A DNA stretch of 64,000 bases from Ecdyonurus torrentis (taxonomy: Eukaryota; Arthropoda; Insecta; Ephemeroptera; Heptageniidae), in NCBI GenBank assembly GCA_949318235.1, contig OX439135.1:23328957-23392956 (forward strand), read 5' to 3'. A program made the position numbers and the translations under genes. The stretch's first letter is position 1. Each line of letters starts with the position of its first letter. Shown here one piece after another: positions 23,433 to 35,417 of this stretch. Under the pieces are notes generated by a model. That model saw nothing but the letters and a program-made list of their open reading frames with translations. It was not told the origin of the DNA and ran no database searches.

Positions 23433-23875
23433 ACTTTTTTTTTCTTTTTTTTTTTTTTTTGCATCCAAAAGTGGTCCTGCGTATTTGGGCCCGGGGAAAG
23501 AAAACTATGTGGATCCCTTAAATTCACTTTACCAAGTGACTATAGGCAATTTAGTGTATAAATTCAGTATGTCAGTGCAGATAGCTTTAAGAAAAATATT
23601 AATTTAATTTTTTTTATATTTATTTTTCACAAATAGTGGGAGGAAATTCTAAATTTTATTTTTAAATGAAATATATATGGCCACAAATATTTCAAGGAAC
23701 CTAATTATTCCCAACCATCGGAACTCAAAATTATAAACTATGCCATTTGATTATGCTTGGGCTACCTCAAAACAAACCACAATATTTTTTTTTTGGAAAA
23801 TTCTAAAATTTCCGGGAAATCTGTTACTTTGTATTTTTGAGTTTTTTTGCAGAGGGTGTGTTAACAGTGGCAAAT
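23100..23875 (+). repeat. Direct duplication, second copy
   Basis: Second copy of 21590-22370, joined at 23875 to the inverted copy of repeat M. Confidence 0.9.
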
Positions 23876-24170
23876 TATGGGAAAAAGGTCTTGTACCCAG
23901 CATGATGAAGTTCAATGCTAGGTGAAGATCATGATAGCACAATGAGAAAAACTACAAAAAAAAAAATGTAAATAAAAAATAATAGTAATACTGGTAATCA
24001 CTCTCACCTTCACTTTGAATCAAGTAGAATTCCGGTGTTGGTGTCGAAATAGAAGAAAGAAAAGAGCAAAATAATAAATAAATAAATAAAAATAAGGGTT
24101 AATTTTATTTCATATTCTAAAAGAGGGCTTTGTCCTGCATTGATACATATTTGAATTTCTAATTGTGGAG
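23870..24170 (-). repeat. Repeat M, inverted copy, plus MITE L end
   Basis: Reverse complement of 9835-10070. On the minus strand the acceptor candidate reads ATCATG instead of GTCCAG, so the reading possible at 9.9 kb is broken here. 24084-24150 is the end of MITE L. Confidence 0.6.
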
Positions 24171-24171
24171 T

Positions 24172-24340
24172 TAGGCGTAGAACAACTTAGAAAAAAAAAG
24201 TGTAAAATATCTTAAAAAACCCTGAAAATCAACGTTGATTTGGCCGGAGTCATTGATTTTTAACTTATTTTCCAATCACAAAATACCGCTGGCGGTCACT
24301 GACGTCACAGCTCGCACGGTTTACGCGCGCGCAAAACAAA
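24172..24340 (+). mobile_element. MITE A, left half only
   Basis: AGGCGTAGAACAACTTAG, then TCAACGTTGATTTGGCCGGA and CACTGACGTCACAGCTCGC, ending near the palindrome centre at GCGCGCGCAAAAC. Confidence 0.8.
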
Positions 24341-25100
24341 GCTCTTTGTAGTTTTTCAAATTTATCTCTAAAACTTAAAACTTAAATGCCCAATGATACT
24401 TCAGCTTAAGACAAAAATTTTAGGGGGACACCGTGGAAATTAACTTGTATATGATTTTTTGAAATTTTAAACCCATAAGGCCCAATGTTAATTTCAATAA
24501 TTATTTTCTCTCTAATCTGATGGTCACGGGTTCTGAAAATTTTACGATAGTAAGTACTATTAACTAACTAATTAGTATCATTCATTATTAATTAGTAGTT
24601 TTATTTAAATGACCTCTAAATTTAAGAAGATATCTCTCTATATTTTGAGATACAAACCATCTAAATACAGCTCTTCATTTTATTATTTAACAAAAGCAAT
24701 CATATGCTCTACGTTTAAATATTTAAATTTAACAAAATTTTATGTAAGCAAAATTAAATAATTGTTTTAAAAAGACATTTTTATAATTTTTATTTGTTAA
24801 TATTACTAATAAAAATATTTATAATATTTTAAAATATAATATTATAAATAATTTATGAAATTAAATTATACGACAAATAATAATTTTAATAAATATGATA
24901 ATACTTTTATATAAAAAATAAAAAATATTTAAAAAATATTATATTTATAAATTAATATTTGACAAATTTGAAGTATGTGTGCAATGAAAGTTCATATTTT
25001 ATTTTCTATAAATTCGAGTTTATAAATGAACTAACTACTAATTATCATAAATATTTATAAAAGTGATTAATCATGATTAATGAATGAGCTTTATCATTAA
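24341..25100. other. MITE H fragment and AT-rich DNA
   Basis: 24380-24500 matches the centre of MITE H (CAATGATACTTCAGCTTAAG, ATAAGGCCCAATGTTAATTT). 24500-24730 matches 26490-26735 (TTTGAGATACAAACCATC and CTCTTCATTTTATTATTTAA). From 24730 on, AT-rich with no recognised unit. Confidence 0.5.
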
Positions 25101-25441
25101 GGTTATAAGGTACCGACTTTGACCATTAGACTTCAACTTTTCACGTCAAAAAAAATCTGAAATTTTGCACAATGATACTTCAGCTTGAGATAATTTCAAA
25201 TATATAAAAATTTGTGGGGGGGGGGGGGGGGGGGTTACCGTGCAAACTAATTTTATATGCTCTTTTGATATTTTAAGACCATAAGGCCCAATGTTAATTT
25301 CAATAAAAAAATTTTTTCGGAAGAGTCAAACATCATGAAATTTTCATCACGGCTAGGTGTGACCCTTAGCTACACAATGACACCAAATTTAGACCCAAAA
25401 CACTTTTAGTTTTTGAGATATAAGGTCGGTAACCTACTTTT
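25101..25441 (+). mobile_element. MITE family H copy 2 with 19-G run
   Basis: TTAA flanks (25097-25100 and 25442-25445). A run of 19 G at 25216-25234 replaces the 5-6 G found at this place in other copies. Confidence 0.88.
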
Positions 25442-25940
25442 TTAATAATTGTGCAATAATAAATCACCTCAAATCCTGATCAATACGTTGAGTTGTGGTT
25501 GCATATCTAGCCAGAACCTTGGTTAACAAACATAAAGTTCCAATCTGCACCATGCTGTACACTCAAGAACTGAGTTTGAAAACTAAATTAGTCAAAATTT
25601 GACATTCTTGACATTTAATGAAATCCAGGCTTTAAAATATGTGCACAGTCCCACCTATTATTTTTTATTATTAATAATTATTATTATAACTTTTTTAATT
25701 AAAGCCATGATTTCTTTCATTGATCTACATAAAATCCATTTATTATCTTACGTGCGTGGTGAATAAAAACTGGAAGTCAATTTTTGTTTTTGTTACATTA
25801 TTGTATTTTATATTAGACTTAAAATATGGCTTAATTTTGGCACATTAAGGTTCAGAAATAATTGTTGGAATATTTTGTTTATTTATTATTATTTTGTTAT
25901 TCTAAATTATTTATTTGCAAAAACTATTATGAGTCAAATC

Positions 25941-26040
<100 letters not shown>

Positions 26041-26297
26041 AAAAAAGAAATAAAAAAAGCATTTTATCAATTTCATTAGCATAAAATATAAATATTTACA
26101 ATTCTTTTCTAAAAATCATTTAATTTTTATTTTATGTTTTTATATATAATTATGTAAATTATTTTATTTCATATTTTTTAGGAATATATTAAATAATGAA
26201 TTATTTATTTCATTATATTTCAAAATATTAGATACATTGAATTCTATATTACGTACATCATCTAGTTGTCACTTGGAATAAAAATGTTTTTCCTTAA

Positions 26298-26515
26298 TGG
26301 AGTAGGGGATTGATGACGGCCAGTAGACTCGAATTTTACTAGTCCAAAAAAATCTGAAATTTTGCACAATGATACTTTAGCTTGAGACAATTTCAAATAT
26401 ATAAACATTTGGGGGGGGGGGGGGGGGGGTTACCCTGCAAATTAATTTTATATGATTTTTAAAAATTTTAAACACCTAAGGCCCAATGTTAATTTCAATA
26501 ATTATTTTCTCTCTT
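26298..26515 (+). mobile_element. MITE family H copy 3, truncated, with 19-G run
   Basis: TTAA then TGGAGTAGGGGATTGATGAC. Run of 19 G at 26411-26429. The right half is replaced by sequence shared with 24500-24730. Confidence 0.8.
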
Positions 26516-27284
26516 TTCTGATGGTCATGAGTCATGAGTTCTGAAAATTTTATCATAGTAAGTACTATAAACTCACTAATTAGTATCACTCATTATTAAT
26601 TAGTATTGCTATTCAAATGACCTCTAAATTTAAGAAGATATTTCTCTATATTTTGAGATACAAGCCATCTAAATACAGCTCTTTATTTTCTTATTTAACA
26701 AAAGCAATCATATGCTCTTTGTTTAAATATATGTAAAAATAACATAATTATATTTAAGCAATAATACATATAATTGGTCTAAAAACACTACTTTTAATTT
26801 TTATTTGTTAATAATACTAATAAAAATATTAACAAATATTTAAAATATAATGTTATAAATAATTTATGAAATTATATTATTTAATAGAAATTGTGTAAAT
26901 TCATCGTTATGGATGACTAAGATGACTAGTATGTCTTTGATATGTTAAATAATATTAGCAATGAAATTTAGGTAATAGGGTTAGCACGCGGGGGTGACAA
27001 TGGAAAAGCTACGGGTCTCCTAATTTAACATTACACTTATGGGGATAACACGTTTTTTTGCAATTTTTGAGAAAACTACTCCGCTGATTTCGGAGTCACT
27101 TAAGTAATTATTGCTAGTCACGTCATCTTAAAACACATCAGTATGTCTATATCATCAATTTAATGATTAATATCAGCAAAATTTAATATCGTAACTTCAT
27201 AATTATAGTACGTTATAAATCAAATTCAAGTTAATTATTATTATTATTTAATCTTGTTTTATTAAGAATTAGTGATAATGCAAC
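26516..27284. other. AT-rich DNA with a conserved 110-bp block
   Basis: 26975-27110 resembles 48995-49110 inside the 48.3-kb hAT element: GCACGCGG/GCGCGCGG, CTAATTTAACATTACACT, TTTTTGAGAAAACTACTCC. Otherwise AT-rich and unassigned. Confidence 0.5.
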
Positions 27285-27286
27285 TT

Positions 27287-27290
<4 letters not shown>

Positions 27291-27354
<64 letters not shown>
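27291..27354. repeat. (CT)n microsatellite
   Basis: About 32 perfect units. The corresponding place in copy 2 (about 31225) has no expansion. Confidence 0.97.
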
Positions 27355-27358
<4 letters not shown>

Positions 27359-27372
27359 TTACATTATATTAA

Positions 27373-27520
27373 TTAAAGGCGTAGAACACCTTAAACAATA
27401 ACAAAATAAAACTTTCCTAATATCCCTTTATACCAAGGTTTATATATATAAACCTTGCCTTTATACCTAAAAATCCACGTCGATTTGGACGTTGGCAGTA
27501 GTCATTCTTTTTTTATTCCT
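27373..27520 (+). mobile_element. MITE A, left end only
   Basis: TTAA then AGGCGTAGAACACCTTAAAC, TAAAAATCCACGTCGATTTG and GTAGTCATTC. Truncated before the palindrome centre. Confidence 0.75.
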
Positions 27521-27614
27521 TTTTTTTTATTATTATTAAGGAGGTTTACATGAAAAAATTTGCCGGTTAATGAACTCTGTTCTAAATTTGAAACTATAAC
27601 ATAATGGTAATTAA

Positions 27615-27924
27615 AGGCGTAGATCACCTTCAACAAAACTTTACTAATTTTCCTTGCATACCTAAAAATTGACGTTGATTTTGCAAGGGTCATTGATTTC
27701 TAATTTATTTCCCATTCACAAAATGATACACGAGGTCACTGACGTCGCAGCTCGCTTGTATTACGCGTGTGTGGACCATACGAGCCGTGACGTCATTGTC
27801 CGTACAAACCATTTTGTGAATGTAAAAATAAATTAAAAATCAATGACTCCGGCCAAATCAACGTTGATATTTAGGTATGTTAGGATATTATGTAAAATTT
27901 TTAAGTAAAACGTGTTCTGCGCCT
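27615..27924 (+). mobile_element. MITE family A copy, TTAA target duplication
   Basis: TTAA at 27611-27614 and 27925-27928. 310 bp. Orthologous by position with 31309-31616, so it was present before the segmental duplication. Confidence 0.93.
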
Positions 27925-28098
27925 TTAAGTGACATTTACAAGAACAAAGAACGAACCTTTAAAAGTGGTAATTATGTGTTGTTTACTTCACAGTTCAGTG
28001 CACCAGTGACGTCATAAAAATTTCGCTTCAAGAATCTCTTGCTTGCTTACCAAATATTTGTCACATATCAAATACAACCAGATACACCGACAATATAT

Positions 28099-28427
28099 TT
28101 TGTCACTGCCAACTGTACATACTTACATTGCAATTTTGTCACTGCCAACTGTACATACTTACATTGCAATTTTGTCACTGCCAACTGTACATACTTACAT
28201 TGTAATTTTGTCACTGCCAACTGTACATACTTACATTACAATTTTGTCACTGCCAACTGTACATACTTACATTGTAATTTTGTCACTGCCAACTGTACAT
28301 ACTTACATTACAATTTTGTCACTGCCAACTGAACATAGTCACATTACAATTTTGTCACTGCCAACTGTACATACTTACATTACAATTTTGTCACTGCCAA
28401 CTGTACATACTTACATTGCAATTTTGT
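28099..28427 (+). repeat. 36-bp minisatellite, short array (about 9 units)
   Basis: The unit contains TTTTGTCACTGCCAACTGTA and CATACTTACATTACAA. Nine tandem copies with GCAA/ACAA/GTAA variants and one GAACATAGTCACATT variant. Thirty-six bases equal twelve codons, so stop-free phases persist and create spurious frames. Confidence 0.98.
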
Positions 28428-28822
28428 TGAACTTTTTGCATATTTGAAGTTTTCTTAAATCTTATTTATCTATCTAAATATTTTTAATGTAAATCAATTT
28501 TAGATCATAAATAAATGGTTTTCAAAATTTGCAAAAACTTAAATTATGTATTAAGAATTAATATTTAATTTTAAGTAATATACAATCTTTTAATTTTTTA
28601 TTTATTATACTAAAAGTAATGATTTTAATAAATACAAAACATTTAACAAATAATAAAATACTAAAAATAGTTTAAAAAGTTATTTTATTTATATATTAAA
28701 ATTTGGGTACTGACAATAAGATGTGCAAATATAATTTTAATTTGTCCATATAAATACTTGTCTTGTAAGTTTTTTTAAGAAGTTAGATCAGTAACTAATA
28801 AGATAATTAATTAAAAATGTGA
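28428..28822. other. AT-rich flank of the short satellite
   Basis: It starts with GTTGAACTTTTTGCATATTT, shared with the end of the long array (34095). The rest is AT-rich with no feature seen. Confidence 0.6.
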
Positions 28823-28826
28823 TTAA

Positions 28827-29187
28827 AGTAGGAGGGTACCGAAGTACCGACGTCGGTCATCAGACTCAAACTTATACGGTCAAAAAAAATCTGAAATTTT
28901 GCACAATGATTCTTCAGCTTGAGACAATTTCAAATAAATACTTTTTTTTTTTGGGGGGGGGGGGGGGGGGGTGTCACGGTATAAATCAATTTTATATAAT
29001 ATTTTGAAATTTTAAGCCCCTAATGCCCAATGTTAATTTCAATATACTTTTTTTCCTTTTTTTCTGGACGTTAAAACATCATGAAATTTTTATCACGGCT
29101 AGGTGTAACCCTTAGCTACACAATGACTTCAATTTTAGAACCAAAACACTTCTAGTTTTTGAGATATAAGGTCGGTATCCTACTTCC
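28827..29187 (+). mobile_element. MITE family H copy 4 with 19-G run
   Basis: TTAA at 28823-28826 and 29188-29191. Run of 19 G at 28953-28971 preceded by a T-run. A small duplication of the TACCGA end (GGTACCGAAGTACCGAC). Confidence 0.9.
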
Positions 29188-29224
29188 TTAATAATTGTTC
29201 AATAAAAATTCAACTCAAATCCTG

Positions 29225-29916
29225 TAGAGAGCGGAGAGTGCCTAAAAAAGAAGAAGAAGAAAAAAAAAAGATGTTCAAGATTTAAAAAAAAAAAAAAAAA
29301 AAATACGTCAGTCTAAAATTGCACTGTCTAAATAATATATTATATAAAAAAAAATCTTCAGAGATCTCGTGAAACACGATCAAATATATTTAAATTATTC
29401 CACTTTAAAGATAACATGTACATGTGGTAATGCAAATTTGAGTGGAAATTTGTAGTCAAATAAGAAACTTTTTTAAAATTAAAATTATTATTGAATTAAA
29501 ACTTTTTTCGAATAAGAAAATTAAAATAAAAAATAAAAAAATTTAAATTTGCTCAATTATATTTGAAAATTATAGTGTTCCATCAAAACATGTTGAAAAT
29601 TAATAATGCATGTAAAAAAAAAATTATTGTGAAAATATGGTTCACTTTTAGCGATTTCCAGTCCAAGTCGTTCACGTTCTACGTTAATTTTACGTTATTT
29701 TTTGTCAGAAATAGCGAAAAACATCGAAATAAGGCAAAATAGTCCGAAAAGTCTGGAAAGTCCAAAATAATCTCGGAGACTATAAAATAGCCGCTAAATA
29801 GTCTTTTTTAAATGTTGTACATAGGCTTGAAATCGTGTGATTCATGGACATTTTTAGTAAAAACCCCAATAGTCTCAATATTGACAATAGTCTAAAGACT
29901 ATTTTTCCGCTCTCTA
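29225..29916. mobile_element. Unclassified 692-bp DNA transposon-like insertion
   Basis: Inverted ends TAGAGAGCGGA and TCCGCTCTCTA, flanked by CTG on both sides (29222-29224 and 29917-29919). The paralogue at 25.47 kb has a single CTG in AAATCCTGATCAATAC, so the empty site is visible. Inside is a set of AGTC/GACT-rich motifs (AATAGTCCGAAAAGTC, GGAGACTATAAAATAG). No frame. The 3-bp duplication argues against hAT. Confidence 0.8.
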
Positions 29917-30212
29917 CTGATCAATACTTCAATTTGTGGTTCAATATCTAGCCAGAACCTTGGTTAACAAACATAAAGTTCCAATCTGCACCTTGCTGTA
30001 CACTCAAGAACTGAGTTTAAAACTAAAATAGTCAAAATTTGAAATTCTTGACATTTGATGAAATCCAGGCTTTAAAATATGTGCATAGTCCCACCTATTA
30101 TTTTTTTTATTGTTATTATTACTTTTTTAATTAAAGCCATGACTTCTTTCATTAATCTACATAAAAATACATTTACTATATTACGTGCGAAGTGAAGGAA
30201 AAAATGGCAGAC

Positions 30213-30475
30213 TATATCGATCTTGTTGCAAAAAAATAGGCCTATCTCATTTTTTTGTCAGTGGAAGCAAAAGGCCTATCTCTTATTTTGTCAGTGTAAG
30301 CAAAAGGCCTATCTCGTATTTTGTCAGTGGAAGCAAAAGGCCTATCTCGTTCCCGAACGTTATGTAGATGGCACTCGAGATAGACCTTTTGCTTCCACTG
30401 ACAAAATAAGAGATTGACTTTTGCTTCCACTGACAAAAACGAGATAGGCCTTTTTTTCGCAACAAGATCAATATA
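30213..30475. repeat. Foldback K built of a 33-bp repeat
   Basis: The left arm has four copies of AGGCCTATCTC at 33-34 bp spacing (30239, 30273, 30306, 30339). The right arm has three inverted copies. Ends GATCTTGTTGC/GCAACAAGATC. It is absent from the paralogue near 25.79 kb. Each unit includes TTTTGTCAGTGGAAGCAAAA. Confidence 0.88.
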
Positions 30476-30638
30476 TTTTTTACATTATTGTATTTTATAT
30501 TATAACTCACTATATGGCTTATTTTTGGCACATTAAGTATTAAGGTTCGAAATAATTATTGGAATATACTTTTTATTTATTATTATTTTGTTCTAAATAA
30601 ATGATTTATTTGCAAAACCTATTATGAGTCAAATCACG

Positions 30639-30655
30639 TAGAGAGAGAGAGAGAG

Positions 30656-30730
<75 letters not shown>
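30639..30730. repeat. (GA)n microsatellite, copy 2
   Basis: About 45 units with one ATTG interruption near 30656. Positional counterpart of 25943-26037. Confidence 0.97.
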
Positions 30731-30733
<3 letters not shown>

Positions 30734-30905
30734 AAAAAAAGAAATAAAAATAGAATTTCATCAATTTGTTTAGCATAATATATAAATATTTACAATTTCA
30801 TTTCTAAAAATTATTTAATTTATATTTTAAGTTTTTAAAGATATAATTTTATAAATTATTTTATTTCATATTTTATAGCAATGTTATTAAATAATAAATT
30901 ATTTA

Positions 30906-31304
30906 TTTTATTGTGTATTCATGGACTACAAGATAAGTTACAAACTATAACTTTTAAACAGCCCAGGCGGCCAAGGTGTCGAGAACTCAATAAAATAAAA
31001 TATTTTAAATTAGGAAAAGATGTTTAAAAGTAAAACTGAGAAATATGATAAAGTAATAACGAGAACTATGATTACGTACTGATAGCATAAATTTATATAA
31101 TATTATCAGCATCTAGGTTAAAACTTTGGGCATTGTAAAAAATAACTTCTGAAATTTCAAATAGAAACACAATTTTTTTTTGTTTTTTTATTAAGAACCA
31201 GTGATAATTTAACTTTACATCTCATTTAATTTTTAAGGACATTAACTTTAAAATCACCGGTTAATAAACTCAATCCTAAATTAGAAGCAATTATATTATG
31301 TTAA
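30906..31304. other. AT-rich DNA before MITE A
   Basis: 30906-31160 has no match I recognise in copy 1. 31160-31304 aligns loosely with 27250-27610 without the CT tract. No gene. Confidence 0.5.
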
Positions 31305-31308
31305 TTAA

Positions 31309-31616
31309 AGGCGTTTAACCTCTTAAGAAACAAATTCCTAATATTCCTATATACTTAAAAATCAACGTCGATTTGGCCTTAGTCATTGATTTCTAATTTA
31401 TTTCCCATTCACAAAATGATACATGAGGTCACTGACATCACAGCTTGCTTGTATTACGCGTGTGTGGACCAGGCGAGCTGTGACGTCATTGACTGCCCAA
31501 ACCATTTTGTGAATGAACAATAAATTAGAAATCAATGACTCTGGCCAAATCAACGTTGATATTTAGGCATGTTAGGATATTATGCAAGATTTTTTAGTTG
31601 AACGTGTTCTATGCCT
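31309..31616 (+). mobile_element. MITE family A copy, TTAA target duplication
   Basis: TTAA at 31305-31308 and 31617-31620. Positional counterpart of 27615-27924; the left end has drifted (AGGCGTTTAACC). Confidence 0.92.
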
Positions 31617-31790
31617 TTAAGTGACATTTACAAGAACAAAGAACGAACTTTAAAAGTGGTAATTATGTGTTGTTTACTTCGCAGTTCACTGCACCAGTGA
31701 CGTCATAACAATTTGCTTCAACAATCTGTTGCAGGCTTACCAAATATTTGTCACATCATATCAAATACAACCAGATACACCGACAATATA

Positions 31791-34094
31791 TTGTCACTGC
31801 CAACTGTACATATTTACCTTGCAATTTTGTCACTGCCAACTGTACATACTTACATTACAATTTTGTCACTGCCAACTGTACATATTTACCTTGCAATTTT
31901 GTCACTGCCAACTGTACATACTTACATGGCAATTTTGTCACTGCCAACTGTACATACTTACATTGCAATTTTGTCACTGCCAACTGTACATACATTACAA
32001 TTTTGTCACTGCCAACTGTACATACTAACATTACAATTTTGTCACTGCCAACTGTACATACTTAGATTACAATTTTGTCACTGCCAACTGTACATACTTA
32101 CATTACAATTTTGTCACTGCCAACTGTACATACTTACATTACAATTTTGTCACTGCCAACTGTACATACTTACATTGCAATTTTGTCACTGCCAACTGTA
32201 CATACTTACATTACAATTTTGTCACTGCCAACTGTACATACTTACATTACAATTTTGTCACTGCCAACTGTACATACTTAGATTACAATTTTGTCACTGC
32301 CAACTGTACATACTTACATTACAATTTTGTCACTGCCAACTGTACATACTTACATTACAATTTTGTCACTGCCAACTGTACATACTTACATTACAATTTT
32401 GTCACTGCCAACTGTACATACTTAGATTACAATTTTGTCACTGCCAACTGTACATACTTACATTACAATTTTGTCACTGCCAACTGTACATACTTACATT
32501 ACAATTTTGTCACTGCCAACTGTACATACTTAGATTACAATTTTGTCACTGCCAACTGTACATACTTACATTACAATTTTGTCACTGCCAACTGTACATA
32601 CTTACATTACAATTTTGTCACTGCCAACTGTACATACTTACATTACAATTTTGTCACTGCCAACTGTACATACTTACATTACAATTTTGTCACTGCTAAC
32701 TGTACATACTTACATTACAATTTTGTCACTGCCAACTGTACATACTTAGATTACAATTTTGTCACTGCCAACTGTACATACTTACATTGCAATTTTGTCA
32801 CTGCCAACTGTACATACTTAGATTACAATTTTGTCACTGCCAACTGTACATACTTACATTACAATTTTGTCACTGCCAACTGTACATACTTACATTACAA
32901 TTTTGTCACTGCCAACTGTACATACTTACATTACAATTTTGTCACTGCCAACTGTACATACTTACATTACAATTTTGTCACTGCCAACTGTACATACTTA
33001 CATTGCAATTTTGTCACTGCCAACTGTACATACTTACATTACAATTTTGTCACTGCCAACTGTACATACTTACATTGCAATTTTGTCACTGTCAACTGTA
33101 CATAGTCACATTACAATTTTGTCACTGCCAACTGTACATACTTACTTTACAATTTTGTCACTGCCAACTGTACATACTTACATTACAATTTTGTCAATGC
33201 CAACTGTACATAATTACATTGCAATTTTGTCACTGCCAACTGTACATACTTACATTACAATTTTGTCACTGCCAACTGTACATACTTACATTACAATTTT
33301 GTCACTGCCAACTGTACATACTTACATTGCAATTTTGTCACTGCCAACTGTACATACTTACATTACAATTTTGTCACTGCCAACTGTACATAGTCACATT
33401 ACAATTTTGTCACTGCCAACTGTACATAGTCACATTACAATTTTGTCACTGCCAACTGTACATACTAACATTGCAGTTTTGTCACTGCCAACTGTACATA
33501 CTTACATTACAATTTTGTCACTGCCAACTGTACATACTTACATTACAATTTTGTCACTGCCAACTGTACATACTTACATTACAATTTTGTCACTGCCAAC
33601 TGTACATACTTACATTACAATTTTGTCACTGCCAACTGTACATACTTACATTACAATTTTGTCACTGCCAACTGTACATACTTACATTACAATTTTGTCA
33701 CTGCCATCTGTACATACTTACATTACAATTTTGTCACTGCTAACTGTACATACTTACATTACAATTTTGTCACTGCCAACTGTACATACTAACATTACAA
33801 TTTTGTCACTGCCAACTGTACATACTTACATTACAATTTTGTCACTGCCATCTGTACATACTTACATTACAATTTTGTCACTGCCAACTGTACATACTTA
33901 CATTACAATTTTGTCACTGCCAACTGTACATACTTACATTACAATTTTGTCACTGCCAACTGTACATACTTACATTGCAATTTTGTCACGGCTAACTGTA
34001 CATACTTACATTACAATTTTGTCACTGCCAACTGTACATACTTACATTACAATTTTGTCACTGCCAACTGTACATACTTACATTGCAATTTTGT
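31791..34094 (+). repeat. 36-bp minisatellite, long array (about 64 units)
   Basis: About 2.3 kb of the same unit as at 28099. Most units are identical. Variants include CTTAGATT (near 32062, 32278, 32422, 32530, 32746, 32818), AGTCACATT (33106, 33390, 33426) and one 4-bp-shortened unit (31986). Recurrence of the variants at multiples of 36 bp indicates block amplification. The long open frames here (up to 427 codons) are not genes. Confidence 0.98.
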
Positions 34095-34499
34095 TGAACT
34101 TTTTACATATTTGAAGTTGTCTTAATTCTTATTTATCTGCCAAAATATTTTTAATGTTAATCATTATTAGTTCATAAATAAATGGTATTCAAACAATTGC
34201 AAATACTTATTAAATGTATTAACAGTTTATATTAAATTTTATATAATATAGATATTTTTTCTTTTTTATTTATTATACTATACAACTAATAATTTTAATA
34301 TATTATATAAAATATTTAATGGATAAATAAAATATTTAAAAATTAATTTATTTATGTATTAAAATTTGACTACTATGAATCAAATAAAACATACAAATTA
34401 TATTTTACACATTTATTGTTGGTCTAGTAAATTGTTCTGTAAAGAGTTAAATCGAGTACTATTAAAATAGGTAATTTTAATGTGATTAAAGGATGTTTG

Positions 34500-35040
34500 A
34501 TTTATTATCATTAACATTTTTCAACAATAAGTCAATTCAATAAATGATTATTACGTGGATTTGTGGTTGAATGTCTTGCCGGAACCATTGGTAAAGTCCT
34601 TGTCAACTTACTTTTTTATCATTCAGACTAATAGACTGATAATTACCATACCTTATTATCCATGAATTAGACACCAACACGTTGATTTTGTATTTATTTT
34701 CATTTTGATGGTTATTTCTCGCATCTGACGTCACAATGTACCACGTCCAATCACAGCGCTTTGGTAATGTGATAAATTTAAGCCCCTCCCTCAAGTTTTT
34801 TACCCCTATCACCGTCCCTTCGGTACATTTTGACGTCAGATACGTGAAATAACCGTTAAAAGGAAAATAAATACAAAATCAACGTGTTGGTGTCTTATTC
34901 ATGGATAATAAGGTATGTTAATTATCAATCTAGTATTCTAAATGATAAAAAAGTAAGTTGACAAGGGCTTTAACAAACAAATAATTCAAATCTGTACCAT
35001 ACCATGCTGTACTCAAGAACTGGATGAAAACACTAAACAG
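34500..35040 (+). repeat. J segment, partial third copy, split by MITE C
   Basis: TTGTGGTTGAATGTCTTGCC and AACAAACAAATAATTCAAAT, then CATGCTGTACTCAAGAACTG, align with 25480-25570 on either side of the MITE. Confidence 0.7.
34595..34969. mobile_element. MITE family C copy 3
   Basis: Ends AGTCCTTGTCAACTTAC and GTAAGTTGACAAGGGCT. TTAA follows on the right and GTAA (mutated) precedes on the left. The J paralogue reads TTGGTTAACAAAC at the empty site. Confidence 0.9.
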
Positions 35041-35417
35041 GGCGGTTGCATTCATGTTCAAGTCGACGCCACAGAACGAGCTATGGTACGATTATATTAA
35101 ACATGGCGATATTTGTGGTAGCGAAATAAGAAATATCTTGGGACACATTTCTTCTTTGCTTTGTGTTCCGAGCACAATTCATGTCAAGCAACTACAAGTC
35201 TTTCGACTACGATAATTTCTTGAAGATTTAACTATATTTATATTCAATTATATAAAAATATTATGAAATTTAATAAATATATTGTAAATCTGTAGATAAA
35301 AATACAATCAACTGTACTTTTTTAAACACTTTTAATTTTTTTTTATAACAAAATAGAAAATTTTTGAAATTATTCTGCTTTTTTTTTTTGTTTCCCTAAT
35401 ATGTTAATACAACTTAA
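35036..35417. other. MITE B end fragment and AT-rich DNA
   Basis: 35036-35070 resembles the B left end (GGCGGTTGCATTCATGTTCA, GTCGACGCCA). The rest is AT-rich, no gene. Confidence 0.5.

Larger units (their letters stand above)
29917..30905 (+). repeat. J segment, copy 2
   Basis: Matches 25466-26230 (GCCAGAACCTTGGTTAACAA, AATCCAGGCTTTAAAATATG), interrupted by foldback K and with its own (GA)n. Confidence 0.85.
28823..34500 (+). repeat. Segmental duplication, copy 2 (expanded)
   Basis: Same order as copy 1, enlarged by an inserted element at 29225, a foldback at 30213 and growth of the satellite from about 9 to about 64 units. A partial third copy of the J segment continues at 34500-35040. 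Confidence 0.82.

Noticed and set aside
31791..34094. CRISPR array
   Set aside because: Units are directly adjacent, without unique spacers. This is a minisatellite in eukaryotic DNA.
31713..34114. Long open frames (up to 427 codons) over the long satellite
   Set aside because: The 36-bp unit has no stop in several phases, so frames stay open in more than one phase at once. There is no non-repetitive domain.
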